A stretch of 64,000 nucleotides of DNA from CAWDPQ01 sp049642465 (lineage in GTDB: Bacteria > Acidobacteriota > Vicinamibacteria > Vicinamibacterales > 2-12-FULL-66-21), in assembly GCA_049642465.1 (NCBI GenBank), contig JBAROV010000258.1, positions 3,206 through 67,205 of the forward strand. The letters run 5' to 3'. A program made the position numbers and the translations under genes. Below are positions 17,369-25,997 of this stretch, piece by piece (position 1 is the stretch's first letter; each line of letters opens with the position of its first letter). The notes beneath the pieces were generated by a model. That model was not told where the DNA came from, made no database searches, and saw only the letters and a program-made list of their open reading frames with translations.

Positions 17369-18730
17369 TCATCCCATCAACGTCTGATACAACAACCACA
17401 CGTTCAGCGCCGCGATGAAGACCGCAACCGGCCACGCGAGCCACATCATCCAACGCGGCGCGACGAGCGACCCCATCTTGCGCCGGTCGCCAACGAAGAG
17501 CACGAGCGGGAAGACGGCAAACGGCAGCTGAAGACTCAACACCACCTGGCTGAATATCAGCAACGCCCCCGTTCCCCGCTCGCCATAGAGAATGACCGTC
17601 GTCAGTGCCGGAATAATCGCAATCAGACGGGTAATGAGACGACGGAGCCATGGGCGCAGCCGGATGTTGAGAAAGCCTTCCATGACGATCTGGCCGGCAA
17701 GCGTGCCCGTGAGGGTGGCGTTCTGACCCGAAAAAAGCAGGGCGACCGCAAAGAGCGTACTGGCGAGTTGAGTGCCGAGCAGTGGCGCGAGCAGCAGGTA
17801 CGCGTCCGAAATGTCGGCCACGTCCTCGTGCGGTGTGCCGTGAAATGTCGCCGCCGCCATGATGAGTATCGCGCCGTTCAGGAACAGCGCCGACATCAAC
17901 GCCACGGTCGAATCAATGGTCGCAAAGCGGATCGCCTGGCGGCGGCTGTCGATCGCATCGCCGTACTTGCGCGTCTGAATGATCGACGAATGCAGGTAGA
18001 GGTTGTGCGGCATCACCGTCGCCCCGAGAATGCCGACGGCGATGTACAGCATGTCGGGGTTCTTCGCGATCTGCGGGCTCGGAATCAAGCCATAAAACAC
18101 GCCGGTGACATCGGGGCGCGCGAGCCACAGTTCGACCGCAAACGAACCAGCGATGCCGAGAATCAGCAGCACCACGAGGGTTTCGACATATCGGAACCGA
18201 TACTGCTGCAGGTACAAGACGATGAGGACGTCGAGGGCGGTGAGACACACGCCCCAGGTCAGCGGTATGCCGAAGAGAAGATTGAGCGCGATGGCAGAGC
18301 CGACGACCTCTGCAAGATCGCACGCAGCGATCGCGATTTCGCAGAGCAGCCACAGCACGAGCGTGACCGGACGCGAATAGTGATCGCGACAGGCCTGGGC
18401 GAGATCGCGGCCGCTGGCGATCCCCAGGCGCGCGGAAAGCGCCTGCAGCAGGACCGCCATCAGATTCGACAGCATGATCACGCTGAGGAGCGTGTAGCCG
18501 TATCGCGCGCCGCCCGCGAGATCGGTGGCCCAGTTGCCCGGATCCATATAGCCCACAGCCACCAGATATCCGGGGCCGGCAAACGCAAACAGCTTGCGCC
18601 AGAATCTACCGGTGGTGGGCACTGGAACAGTCCCGTGAACTTCCGGGAGACTCACCGTCGATGAGCGACGCCGCCAGCCGTCATTCGGCGGCGGCAGCAC
18701 GGACTCTGGCGGACTATCGGGCTGTGTCAT
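17369..18730 (-). CDS. mntH: Nramp family divalent metal transporter
   Basis: 453 residues, about 11 membrane helices. The metal-site motif DPGN (GYMDPGNWATDLAGG) in helix 1 and MPHNLYLHSS in helix 6 are intact, as in Mn2+/Fe2+ importers driven by protons. The first ~45 residues are a Pro-rich cytoplasmic tail. Two tandem inverted repeats lie 14-49 bases upstream of the start, between it and the divergent DUF5777 gene, suggesting control by a metal-responsive repressor. Confidence 0.92.
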   Translation of the reverse strand: MTQPDSPPESVLPPPNDGWRRRSSTVSLPEVHGTVPVPTTGRFWRKLFAFAGPGYLVAVGYMDPGNWATDLAGGARYGYTLLSVIMLSNLMAVLLQALSARLGIASGRDLAQACRDHYSRPVTLVLWLLCEIAIAACDLAEVVGSAIALNLLFGIPLTWGVCLTALDVLIVLYLQQYRFRYVETLVVLLILGIAGSFAVELWLARPDVTGVFYGLIPSPQIAKNPDMLYIAVGILGATVMPHNLYLHSSIIQTRKYGDAIDSRRQAIRFATIDSTVALMSALFLNGAILIMAAATFHGTPHEDVADISDAYLLLAPLLGTQLASTLFAVALLFSGQNATLTGTLAGQIVMEGFLNIRLRPWLRRLITRLIAIIPALTTVILYGERGTGALLIFSQVVLSLQLPFAVFPLVLFVGDRRKMGSLVAPRWMMWLAWPVAVFIAALNVWLLYQTLMG

Positions 18731-18743
18731 CGGTCTGCCTAAC

Positions 18744-18779
18744 GTTACACGACCCGTAACCGCTTACTGAAACGGTAAG
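18744..18779. promoter_or_regulatory. two tandem 17-bp operator-like inverted repeats
   Basis: GTTAC-N7-GTAAC at 18744-18760 and CTTAC-N7-GTAAG at 18763-18779. Both have 5-bp perfect arms and the same 7-bp spacer, 19 bp centre to centre (about two helical turns on one face). They sit in the divergent region between mntH and the DUF5777 gene, close enough to mntH to overlap its promoter. A MntR/Fur-type or other dimeric repressor is inferred; no regulator gene is nearby. Confidence 0.6.
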
Positions 18780-18884
18780 GATGTCGCGCGGCAAGTGATA
18801 GAAGTCGTTGACTTTCCGGCCATTCCCGCATCGAATTGGCGGACCACCGGGGGCACGCGGCTTGCCACTCTCGCTGCAGCTCTT

Positions 18885-19796
18885 ATGACCACTCGTCTGC
18901 GCGCCGTTGGCGCGGCCATCATTCTCCTCCTGTTCGCCGCGCTGCCGTGCCAGGCGCAAACACCTGTGCCCGCCGGAGCTTCAGCGAAGGCGGAGGATCA
19001 GCCGCCGGCTGCACCAGCCGCACCGGCAGCGACGCCCGAGATCGAACTGAACATCACGAATCTCCCGACGACGCGATCGCTCAAGCGTCATCAGGGGTAT
19101 TTCAGGCTCACCCACCGATTTGCGGCAGACCTGCGCCGAGGCAGCTTCGGGCAGCTCGCCGAAAACCTGTTCACGATCGATCAGGGCGCCATCATCGGTC
19201 TCGAGTACCGTTTCGGCATCACGTCGAATCTCCAGGCGGGCGTTCATCGCTCGATGCTCAGCAAGACGATCCAGTTTTTCGGCAAGTACGACGGGTGGCG
19301 TCAGGGAGATCGACTCCCGGTCTCCATCTCGCTGATTGCATCGATCGAAGGTCTCAACAATCTGCAGGACAACCACCAGCCCGCCATCGTCGCGAGCATC
19401 TCGCGTGTGGTGGGCAGTCGTCTCATGCTCTACGCGACGCCAGGTTTTGTGGCGAATACGCGCGCCGCAGACTTTCTGACCGGTCACGATCACGGCCTGC
19501 CCGGGGAGGAAGTGGACGAGCACGGGAACCACGAGCACACCGCGTTTCTCGGATTCGGTGGCCGCGCGCGCGTGCGTCCGACCTTCTACGTCACCGGCGA
19601 GTTCACGCCGCGCCTCGCCGGCCACGATCCTGGACGCGGCGCCTGGGGAGTGTCGCTGGAGAAAATGACCAGGGGCGGCGGCCACACGCTGCAGCTCAAT
19701 TTTACGAACTCGTTCGGCACGACCTTCGGTCAGCTCGCACGCGGCGGCAGCGAACACGACATCTATCTCGGATTCAACATCACACGGAAGTTCTGA
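18885..19796 (+). CDS. DUF5777 family outer-membrane beta-barrel protein
   Basis: About 303 residues starting at ATG 18885, where a signal peptide begins (LLLFAALPCQAQ). After a Pro/Ala linker (about 25-50) comes the DUF5777 barrel: FRLTHRFAADL, LFTIDQGAIIGLEYRFGITSNLQAG, IEGLNNLQDNHQPA and a C-terminal DIYLGFNITRKF ending in Phe, as expected for an outer-membrane protein. A His-rich loop (GHDHGLPGEEVDEHGNHEH) could bind metal, which is notable opposite mntH. The linker carries a copy of the dispersed palindrome at 18968-18994. Confidence 0.82.
   Translation: MTTRLRAVGAAIILLLFAALPCQAQTPVPAGASAKAEDQPPAAPAAPAATPEIELNITNLPTTRSLKRHQGYFRLTHRFAADLRRGSFGQLAENLFTIDQGAIIGLEYRFGITSNLQAGVHRSMLSKTIQFFGKYDGWRQGDRLPVSISLIASIEGLNNLQDNHQPAIVASISRVVGSRLMLYATPGFVANTRAADFLTGHDHGLPGEEVDEHGNHEHTAFLGFGGRARVRPTFYVTGEFTPRLAGHDPGRGAWGVSLEKMTRGGGHTLQLNFTNSFGTTFGQLARGGSEHDIYLGFNITRKF
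18968..18994 (+). repeat. dispersed palindrome inside the DUF5777 gene
   Basis: GCCCGCCGGAGCTTCAGCGAAGGCGGA is read here in two pieces, GCCCGCCGGAGCTT and CAGCGAAGGCGGA. It matches palindromes at 47331, 48173 and 62196 in the GC-rich element. It encodes part of the PVPAGASAKAED linker just behind the signal peptide. Confidence 0.7.
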
Positions 19797-19819
19797 CGAC
19801 TCGGGGCAGGAGGATACGC

Positions 19820-20359
19820 ATGAAACGGTTGATGATCGGTGCAGTGGGTCTGGCTGTCGCCATCACGGCAGTACGTTGCGGCGGAAGCAATAACAACAAT
19901 CCAACCGGTCCGTCGACGACGGGACCGATCGTGTTCTCAGCCACATTGTCGCCCGCGAACGAAGTGCCGCCAATTACCAGCAACGAGGCTAACGCGCGTG
20001 GGACCGCAACCGTGACGATGAATGTACCGCGCGATGCATCGGGGAATCCGAACGGTGCCGGCACACTCAGCTTCGCCGTCCAAATGTCAGGGTTCCCTGC
20101 CGGGACGCCGATTGTTGCCGGCCATATTCACACCGGTGCCGCTGGCGCCAACGGCGGCGTGCTCATTAGTACTGGCCTCAGTGGTGCTGCGCCACTCTTG
20201 CTGACAGACGGCACGACAAATACTTCGTTCAACAATGTGACGGTCCCGGCCGACCAAGCCCTGGCCATCTACACCAACCCGGCCGGGTACTATGTGAACT
20301 TCCACAGCCAACAGCATCCTGGCGGCGTGATTCGCGGCCAGATGGTCCGCATGCAGTAA
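19820..20359 (+). CDS. CHRD domain protein, exported (possible lipoprotein)
   Basis: 179 residues; ATG preceded by AGGAGG. N-terminal hydrophobic segment followed by RCGGSNNNN: the Cys could be lipidated, although Arg at -1 is atypical. The CHRD domain spans the rest, with FSATLSPANEVPP, GHIHTGAAGANGGVL and YYVNFHSQQHPGGVIRGQM. CHRD domains were named from chordin; bacterial ones are extracellular beta proteins of unknown function. It lies 23 bases behind the DUF5777 gene, probably one operon. Confidence 0.9.
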   Translation: MKRLMIGAVGLAVAITAVRCGGSNNNNPTGPSTTGPIVFSATLSPANEVPPITSNEANARGTATVTMNVPRDASGNPNGAGTLSFAVQMSGFPAGTPIVAGHIHTGAAGANGGVLISTGLSGAAPLLLTDGTTNTSFNNVTVPADQALAIYTNPAGYYVNFHSQQHPGGVIRGQMVRMQ

Positions 20360-20360
20360 A

Positions 20361-20411
20361 GAAGGGAAAAGGGAGAAGGCTTGCTACTGGAGCCTTCCCC
20401 CTCCGCCCTTC
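20361..20411. terminator. bidirectional fold-back between convergent CHRD and M28 genes
   Basis: Purine-rich arm GAAGGGAAAAGGGAGAAGGCT and a pyrimidine-rich inverted copy (AGCCTTCCCCC...CCCTTC) around a 9-base loop at 20382-20390. Inner stem GAAGGCT/AGCCTTC and outer stem GAAGGG/CCCTTC are perfect. The right arm encodes the last residues of the M28 peptidase. Placement fits a shared terminator. Confidence 0.6.
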
Positions 20412-22186
20412 CCCACTCTCGGCCCCTTGTTATCCCGGACCGGCACGTGTGTGAGGTTCGCGACCCGCTGACCCGTCGCATACACCAGCTGCGTGATGTG
20501 CGCGAGCTTGTCGAACTCGATCTTGTCCACTTCGTCAGTCACATAGTGATAGTCGCGGTGCAGTCCCGTCGTGTAGAAGATGATCGGAATGCCCTTGGAC
20601 GCGTAGCTGTAGTGATCGCTGCGCGTGTAAATGGACTCGGGATCGGCCGGATCGTTCAACTCGTAATCGAGCGTCATCGGCTTCGCAAGCGACGCATTCG
20701 CATCTTCGCTGAGGTTGTGCAACTCGGTGCTGATCCGATCGGAACCCACAAGATAGACCGTGTTGGCTTCGGCCGGGTCGTCGCACCGGTTCCGTCCGAC
20801 CATGTCGATGTTGAGCGTTGCAACAATCGAATCGAGGGGAACGACCGGGTAATCCGCGTTGTAGCGGGATCCGAGCAGGCCTCCTTCCTCAGCCGTGTGC
20901 CACACAAAGAGCAGCGACCGCTTCGGTCTCTGCCCGAGCGCAAACGCTCTCGCGAGTCCCATCAGCGCGACGGTTCCTGATCCGTCGTCATCTGCTCCGT
21001 TGTTGACGACGTCGTCTGGCCGTGGAGTCGGGCGCGTCTGACCGACGCAGCCACCGGCCGCAGTTCCGCCACCGCCCCTGCCCCCGCCTGCGCCGGGAGC
21101 CGCCTGCTGATAGCCGATGTGGTCGTAATGGGCTCCAAACGCGACGTATGTTCCGCGCAGTTTCGGATCCGTGCCTTCGACGACACCTACGACGTTGCGT
21201 GTCAGCCGCGTGTTCGCCACCGTGTAATCGGCATCAACGTCCACGGTCAGCTTCACGCCCTTCAAGGCAAACGTCGGCAGCGGCTCCTGCTTCGTGACCA
21301 GATCCTTGAGTTCGGAATACTTCATGTCGGAGGCGCTGAAGAGGAACTCGAAGAAATCGTCTTGCGCGCTGAGCGCGGGCGTGACGCGCGCGTCGTATCG
21401 CTGCGCGGTCGTGAAATCGACGTCCTGAGCGGCTGCGCCGCGTCCACCGCCTGGCGGCTGCCCACCGCGTCCCTGCCCTGAGCTTGGCGAAGGGCCGCCT
21501 TCCGCCGGTGGCGTCTGACCGCCACGGCCACGACCTCCGAAGAGCCCGAACGTCGGCGGACCGATCACCGCCGCCGCTCCCTTGTCGATCGCCAACCGGG
21601 GTCGGGCAAAGAGCAGCCGCCGCGATTCCGGTCCAACGTTTTTCGGTCCGGAGCTGCCCAGCCAGATCACCACTTTGCCTTTCGGATCGACGGTCGCGTA
21701 GTCGTCGATCTTCGCCGCCGGTATCTGAAGCCCATACCCTGCGAAGACAATGTCGTTGCTGGTGACAGTTTGTTTACCACCCATGCTGCGAGGGAACGTG
21801 ATGCCTTCGCCATCCTTGAACGTGCGGCTTTGCCCGTTGACTTCGACCGTTACCGACGATCGGCTGGTCGTCTTGACGCCAACGACCTTCACGGTCTGAA
21901 AGTAAGAACCATCGTCTCCAACCGGCTTGAGGCCCCATTCTTTCAGATGGTCGGCGATGTAGGCGGCGGCGAGGCCAAGCCCTTCGGTATAGACCTGACG
22001 GCCCTGGAGTTCGTCGGATGCCAGGTAGGTGAGCCATTCCTTGAGCGCGCTCGCCTGGATAGCTTGCCCGCCGGAGCCTTGGCCAAGGCGGGCGCCGGGC
22101 CCCCTTCTTTCCGACTGCTCGGCCAGGAGCGCCGTGGTGAAGATTGCCGCAATAAGGGTGGCGACGCACGAGCGGCGAGCGAACAT
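20384..22186 (-). CDS. exported M28 peptidase with PA domain
   Basis: About 600 residues. ATG 22186 is chosen because AGAGGA lies upstream and a signal peptide follows (ATLIAAIFTTALLAEQ). A protease-associated insert spans ~110-300, interrupted by a Gly/Pro-rich segment (GGRGRGGQTPPAEGG). M28 ligands are intact: GAHYDHIGY (~356), NNGADDDGSG, HTAEEGGLLGS, NIDMVGRN and RDYHYVTDEVDKI (~549). It probably removes amino acids from peptides in the periplasm or outside. Two copies of dispersed palindromes lie within the gene, at 22065-22094 just after the signal peptide and at 21475-21495 in the Gly/Pro segment. Confidence 0.9.
   Translation of the reverse strand: MFARRSCVATLIAAIFTTALLAEQSERRGPGARLGQGSGGQAIQASALKEWLTYLASDELQGRQVYTEGLGLAAAYIADHLKEWGLKPVGDDGSYFQTVKVVGVKTTSRSSVTVEVNGQSRTFKDGEGITFPRSMGGKQTVTSNDIVFAGYGLQIPAAKIDDYATVDPKGKVVIWLGSSGPKNVGPESRRLLFARPRLAIDKGAAAVIGPPTFGLFGGRGRGGQTPPAEGGPSPSSGQGRGGQPPGGGRGAAAQDVDFTTAQRYDARVTPALSAQDDFFEFLFSASDMKYSELKDLVTKQEPLPTFALKGVKLTVDVDADYTVANTRLTRNVVGVVEGTDPKLRGTYVAFGAHYDHIGYQQAAPGAGGGRGGGGTAAGGCVGQTRPTPRPDDVVNNGADDDGSGTVALMGLARAFALGQRPKRSLLFVWHTAEEGGLLGSRYNADYPVVPLDSIVATLNIDMVGRNRCDDPAEANTVYLVGSDRISTELHNLSEDANASLAKPMTLDYELNDPADPESIYTRSDHYSYASKGIPIIFYTTGLHRDYHYVTDEVDKIEFDKLAHITQLVYATGQRVANLTHVPVRDNKGPRVGKGGGGRLQ
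21475..21495. repeat. palindrome GCCCTGAGC-TTGGCG-AAGGGC inside M28 gene
   Basis: A 21-bp imperfect palindrome of the GCCCTGAGC...GAAGGGC type, a motif that recurs in many bacterial genomes. It encodes part of the low-complexity Gly/Pro/Ser insert of the M28 peptidase. Confidence 0.6.
22065..22094. repeat. dispersed palindrome just behind M28 signal peptide
   Basis: TGCCCGCCGGAGCCTT followed by GGCCAAGGCGGGCG: a relative of the palindrome in the GC-rich element. It encodes the linker GARLGQGSGGQA between signal peptide and mature domain. Confidence 0.6.
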
Positions 22187-22392
22187 CTGTGAGGTCCTCT
22201 TGGATGCAGTAGCGAGTAGCAGTAACCGGGCTTCAGGAACCGAGTACCGAGTGATCATCATAGATTTACGCCGCCCAGGCCGGTTGTGCTTACGTTAGCT
22301 GATGCACACGCCGCGGTGGAACCCTGAACGAAACGCCGGGCGTCAAACGTCGTATTCTTGTCGGTTCGGGAATGGGGTCGAAAGGAGCGGTG

Positions 22393-22938
22393 ATGAGGAC
22401 AGTCCTGATGGTGCTCAGCGTTGTGGCGTTCGCGGCGGCCGCGTTTGCGCAGACGCCGCAGCCGGCCGCGGGCCCGGAGTTGAAGGTTGGGGATCCGGCG
22501 CCGGATTTCTCGCTGGAGGCGTCCGACGGCAAGACGTACAAACTTTCGGACTTCAAGGGGAAGCAGGCTGTGGTCATCGCCTGGTTCCCCAAGGCCTTTA
22601 CCCAAGGCTGTACGATCGAGTGCAAGTCGCTGGCACAGAACGGCGACAAGATTCGGAAGTACAACGTCGCTTATTTCATGGCGAGCGTCGATCCGGTCTC
22701 CGAGAACAAGGGCTTTGCCGAGCAGGAAAAGGCTGACTTTCCGTTGCTGAGCGATCCCACAAAGAAGACGGCGGAGGCGTACGGGGTGCTGAATCCGAAG
22801 GGCATGGCGAGCCGATGGACGTTCTACATCGGCAAGGATGGGAACATTCTGGCGATCGACAAGAACGTCAAACCCGCGACATCAGCCGAAGACATGGTCG
22901 CCAAGCTCGCGGAACTGCACGTCGATCCAGCGCGGTAA
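22393..22938 (+). CDS. exported peroxiredoxin (AhpC/TSA, BCP-like)
   Basis: 181 residues; ATG 22393 follows AAGGAG at correct spacing. Signal peptide (VVAFAAAAFAQ) then a thioredoxin-fold peroxiredoxin: VGDPAPDFSLEASDG, WFPKAFTQGCTIECKSL with the peroxidatic Cys and a second Cys five residues later as in 2-Cys BCP/PrxQ. The usual PxxxTxxC is present as PKAFTQGC. It should reduce peroxides in the periplasm, with an unidentified reductant. Downstream gene is convergent, 2 bases away. Confidence 0.9.
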   Translation: MRTVLMVLSVVAFAAAAFAQTPQPAAGPELKVGDPAPDFSLEASDGKTYKLSDFKGKQAVVIAWFPKAFTQGCTIECKSLAQNGDKIRKYNVAYFMASVDPVSENKGFAEQEKADFPLLSDPTKKTAEAYGVLNPKGMASRWTFYIGKDGNILAIDKNVKPATSAEDMVAKLAELHVDPAR

Positions 22939-22940
22939 CG

Positions 22941-23729
22941 TCAGCGTTGGATGATTTGAATCTCGAACAATTTGGGCCAGAGCTTTCCGGTCACGAACAG
23001 CCGGTCCTTCGCGGCGTCGTAGGCGATCCCATTGAGCACGTCAACGCCTGCGGCGTCGCGAGGTGACAGCAATCCCCGCAAATCGATCCAACCGGTCACC
23101 TGACCGGTTTTCGGGGAGATGCGCACGAGTCGTTCGGTCTGATACACGTTGGCGAGGATCTCTCCCTTGACGACCTCGAGCTCGTTGAGGTCGTCCACCG
23201 GCATCCCTCGATCGCGCACGATCAGCCGGCTCGTCTCTTTCAGGGTTGCGGGATCCAGGAATCGCAGCGTGGGTGAACCATCGCTCATGATCAGGCGCTT
23301 GCCGTCGTAGGTCAGCCCCCACCCTTCGCCAGCATACCGGAACGTCCTTCGAGGGTTGAACGTGGCAAGGTCGTACACGAAGCCCACTTCCGTTTGCCAG
23401 GTCAGCTGTACCAGATCACTCCCGACGATGGCAATGCCTTCGCCGAAGTATTTCTGATCGAGCGGACGGATCTGGAGAACTTCGCCGGTTTCGAGCCGGA
23501 CTTTACGGATGCTCGACTGGCCGTTGAGGCCCGTGCTTTCGTAGAGCACGCCGTCGTGGAAAATGAGGCCCTGGGTGTAGGCCTGCCGATCGTGCGGGTA
23601 GCTGCGGACGACGCGATAGGAGAGCGTTGGTGCGCCGGGTCGTTGGGTTTGTGGAAACGCCGCAGGCCCCGAGCTCAGTCCAGTCACGACAGCCACCCCC
23701 ATTATGCCGAAGAGAGAAATTTGGTTCAT
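22941..23729 (-). CDS. glutaminyl-peptide cyclotransferase (glutamine cyclotransferase)
   Basis: 262 residues from ATG 23729, with a signal peptide and the five-bladed propeller of plant/bacterial-type QC: SYPHDRQAYTQGLIFHDGVLYESTG, YFGEGIAIVGSDLVQLTWQ, EGWGLTYDGKRLIMSDGS, DDLNELEVVKGEILANVYQ and VLNGIAYD. These enzymes convert N-terminal Gln of exported proteins to pyroglutamate. All blades look intact. Confidence 0.9.
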   Translation of the reverse strand: MNQISLFGIMGVAVVTGLSSGPAAFPQTQRPGAPTLSYRVVRSYPHDRQAYTQGLIFHDGVLYESTGLNGQSSIRKVRLETGEVLQIRPLDQKYFGEGIAIVGSDLVQLTWQTEVGFVYDLATFNPRRTFRYAGEGWGLTYDGKRLIMSDGSPTLRFLDPATLKETSRLIVRDRGMPVDDLNELEVVKGEILANVYQTERLVRISPKTGQVTGWIDLRGLLSPRDAAGVDVLNGIAYDAAKDRLFVTGKLWPKLFEIQIIQR

Positions 23730-23872
23730 GCGCTGTTCGTAGTATCGTTCATCAGCGCCAGTTCGCACGACAGCCACTGCTCAGCGAACGCTTGAAACGA
23801 CAGCGCTGACGCGCTCCACGCCAGCCCGCGCGCGACCGTCGTTCAGCAGTTCAGCGACTTGTGTTCGGCCCA

Positions 23873-25690
23873 TCACTCGGCGACAGCAGTAATCGCGGCG
23901 AGGAATCTGTCCCCGAGGTCCTCCGCTTTCCGCGCGCCGACGCCATAAATGTGCCGCAACGCGTCGAGCGACGCCGGTTTGACCCGCGCCATTTCCCGCA
24001 GCGTCGTGTCATGGAAGATGACGTAGGGTGGCACGCCTCGATTGCGCGCGATCTCCAGCCGCAGGGCGCGAAGCCGATCGAAGAGCGCCCGATCGACGTC
24101 CTGCCACGACTCGGTCTCGATGCGCGCCCGGCGCGGCACGCGATCGGCCACCGGCCGCCGTTGCCGCGCAAGCGTCAGTTCGGGCACCGCCCCTGCGTCC
24201 CTCAGCAACGCGACGCCGCTCTTCGTCAACGACAGTACCGGATACTCATCGTTTGTTTGACGCAGGAGTGCATGCGCAATCAGCTGCTCGATGTATCCAC
24301 GGACTTCCGGCACGGTGCAATCCTTCAGCAGCCCGAAGGTTGTGAGCGCATCGTGGCCGCGAGCCGTCACCTGTTCGATTGCGCTGCCGCGCAGGACATT
24401 GGTGACGTGAAGGGCGCCGAAGCGCTGGCCGACGCGAGCGACACAGGACAGGATCTTCCGCGCGAGTACCGCGGGCTCGTCGATGGTCTCGAGTTCGTCC
24501 AGGCAGTAGTCGCAGGCGCCGCAGTCCTCGCGGGTGTAGGTCTCGCCGAAATAGCTCACGAGCCGGCGGTGCCGGCAGCCGACGCTTGCCGCGTATCGTT
24601 CCATGTCCCGCATGAGACTGCGGCGAGCTTCCGTGAATTCGCCGTTTCGCTCGAGCAGCACGCGCCACTTCAGAAAATCCGCTGTGGAATAGATCAGGAT
24701 GCACTCGGCTTCGAGACCGTCACGCCCTGCGCGCCCGGACTCCTGCTGATAGTGTTCCAGCGACTGCGGCGCGCCGGCGTGGACCACGAAGCGAACGTCC
24801 GATCGGTCGATCCCCATACCGAACGCGACGGTGGCCACAATCACGTCCGCGTGCTCGTCCAGAAACGCATCCTGGTTGTCGGCTCGCGTGCGGTCATCGA
24901 GCCCTGCATGGTAGGCGCGCGCACGCACGCCCGTGCCGCCGAGCCACGCGGCCAGCGCGTCCACTTCGCGCCTGGTCGGGCAGTAGATGATGCCGGCTTC
25001 ACCACGATGTCGCTCGAGAACGTCGGTAATCTGGCGTTTGAGATTGGCGCGGGCCAGAACCCGGTAGACGAGATTGGGACGGTCGAAGGAGCCGACGAGC
25101 TCAACTGGCGAGTTGAGCCCAAGCTGGGTGGCGATGTCGCGCCGGACACGCGTCGTCGCGGTGGCGGTAAACGCGTGCATGCTGACGCCAGGAAAGGTCT
25201 GTCGGAGCCGCGCAAGCTGGCGGTACTCCGGACGAAAATCGTGCCCCCACTGACTGATGCAATGGGCCTCGTCTATCGCGATGAAGCGCAGGCGGGATTC
25301 GGCCAGCAGCGACGCAAATGACTCGCTGCCTTCGCCCGCGACGCGTTCGGGCGCGGCGTACAAGAGCCGAAACTTCCCCTCGCGAATCCCGGAGATGACG
25401 AGCGAACGCTGATCTGGCGTGAGCGAGCTGTTCAAGTAGGCTGCAGGAACGCCGTTCGAGACAAGCGTGTCCACCTGATCCTTCATCAGGGAGATGAGAG
25501 GGGACACAATCAGCGCGAGACCGTCTCGAACGAGCGCGGGTGCCTGAAAACACAGCGACTTGCCGCCACCGGTCGGCAGCACGACTATCGAATCGCGGCC
25601 GTCGAGGATGGCGCGGATCGCATCTTCCTGGAGCGGCCGAAAGGATTCGAATCCCCAGTATCGGGCGAGCACCTCCCGCAGTGCATCCAC
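23873..25690 (-). CDS. recQ: ATP-dependent DNA helicase RecQ
   Basis: 605 residues, normal size. GTG start directly abuts the stop of the upstream DUF1330 gene. Walker A VLPTGGGKS (~35), DEAH box IDEAHCISQWGHDFRPEY (~140), motif VI QESGRAGRDG, the zinc site CRHRR...CGACDYC (~375-400), a winged-helix RQC domain and a C-terminal HRDC domain (from ~530) are all present. 3'-5' helicase acting in recombination and fork repair. Confidence 0.95.
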   Translation of the reverse strand: MDALREVLARYWGFESFRPLQEDAIRAILDGRDSIVVLPTGGGKSLCFQAPALVRDGLALIVSPLISLMKDQVDTLVSNGVPAAYLNSSLTPDQRSLVISGIREGKFRLLYAAPERVAGEGSESFASLLAESRLRFIAIDEAHCISQWGHDFRPEYRQLARLRQTFPGVSMHAFTATATTRVRRDIATQLGLNSPVELVGSFDRPNLVYRVLARANLKRQITDVLERHRGEAGIIYCPTRREVDALAAWLGGTGVRARAYHAGLDDRTRADNQDAFLDEHADVIVATVAFGMGIDRSDVRFVVHAGAPQSLEHYQQESGRAGRDGLEAECILIYSTADFLKWRVLLERNGEFTEARRSLMRDMERYAASVGCRHRRLVSYFGETYTREDCGACDYCLDELETIDEPAVLARKILSCVARVGQRFGALHVTNVLRGSAIEQVTARGHDALTTFGLLKDCTVPEVRGYIEQLIAHALLRQTNDEYPVLSLTKSGVALLRDAGAVPELTLARQRRPVADRVPRRARIETESWQDVDRALFDRLRALRLEIARNRGVPPYVIFHDTTLREMARVKPASLDALRHIYGVGARKAEDLGDRFLAAITAVAE

Positions 25691-25978
25691 TTACACGCCC
25701 TCGAGGATCAGCAGGGTGCCGGTGGACGTCGCCTGTCGAAGCGCGCGCGCGTCGGCATATTCGGGCGAGTTCCACCAGCGGCGCGCGTGTTCGACGGATG
25801 GGAACTCGACGATCACCAGCCGCTCGGGGTGCCAGCTGCCCTCCAGTACTTCCACCTTCGTTCCGCGAGCAATAAACCGTCCGCCGAACGGCGTCAGCGT
25901 CGCCGGCACCATCCGCTTGTAGTCCTCGTATCGGACCGGGTCTTCGATGTTGACGTTTGCAATCACATACGCTGCCAC
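25691..25978 (-). CDS. DUF1330 family protein
   Basis: 95 residues: MAAYVIANVNIEDPVRYEDYK at the N-terminus, GGRFIARGTKVEVLEGSW and FPSVEHARRWWNSPEYADAR are the DUF1330 signatures (dimeric ferredoxin-like fold). Function of the family is unknown. Its TAA is followed immediately by the recQ GTG, so translation of recQ is probably coupled to it. Confidence 0.92.
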   Translation of the reverse strand: MAAYVIANVNIEDPVRYEDYKRMVPATLTPFGGRFIARGTKVEVLEGSWHPERLVIVEFPSVEHARRWWNSPEYADARALRQATSTGTLLILEGV

Positions 25979-25997
25979 ATCTACCTCGTGCGGGGCC

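Noticed and set aside
17312..18664. 450-codon plus-strand frame opposite mntH
   Set aside because: Shadow of the transporter; highly charged, with no hydrophobic pattern or family match.
18836..19819. Long frame reading into the CHRD gene from upstream
   Set aside because: The first ~330 codons are an out-of-frame reading of DUF5777; the CHRD gene has its own ATG with AGGAGG at 19820.
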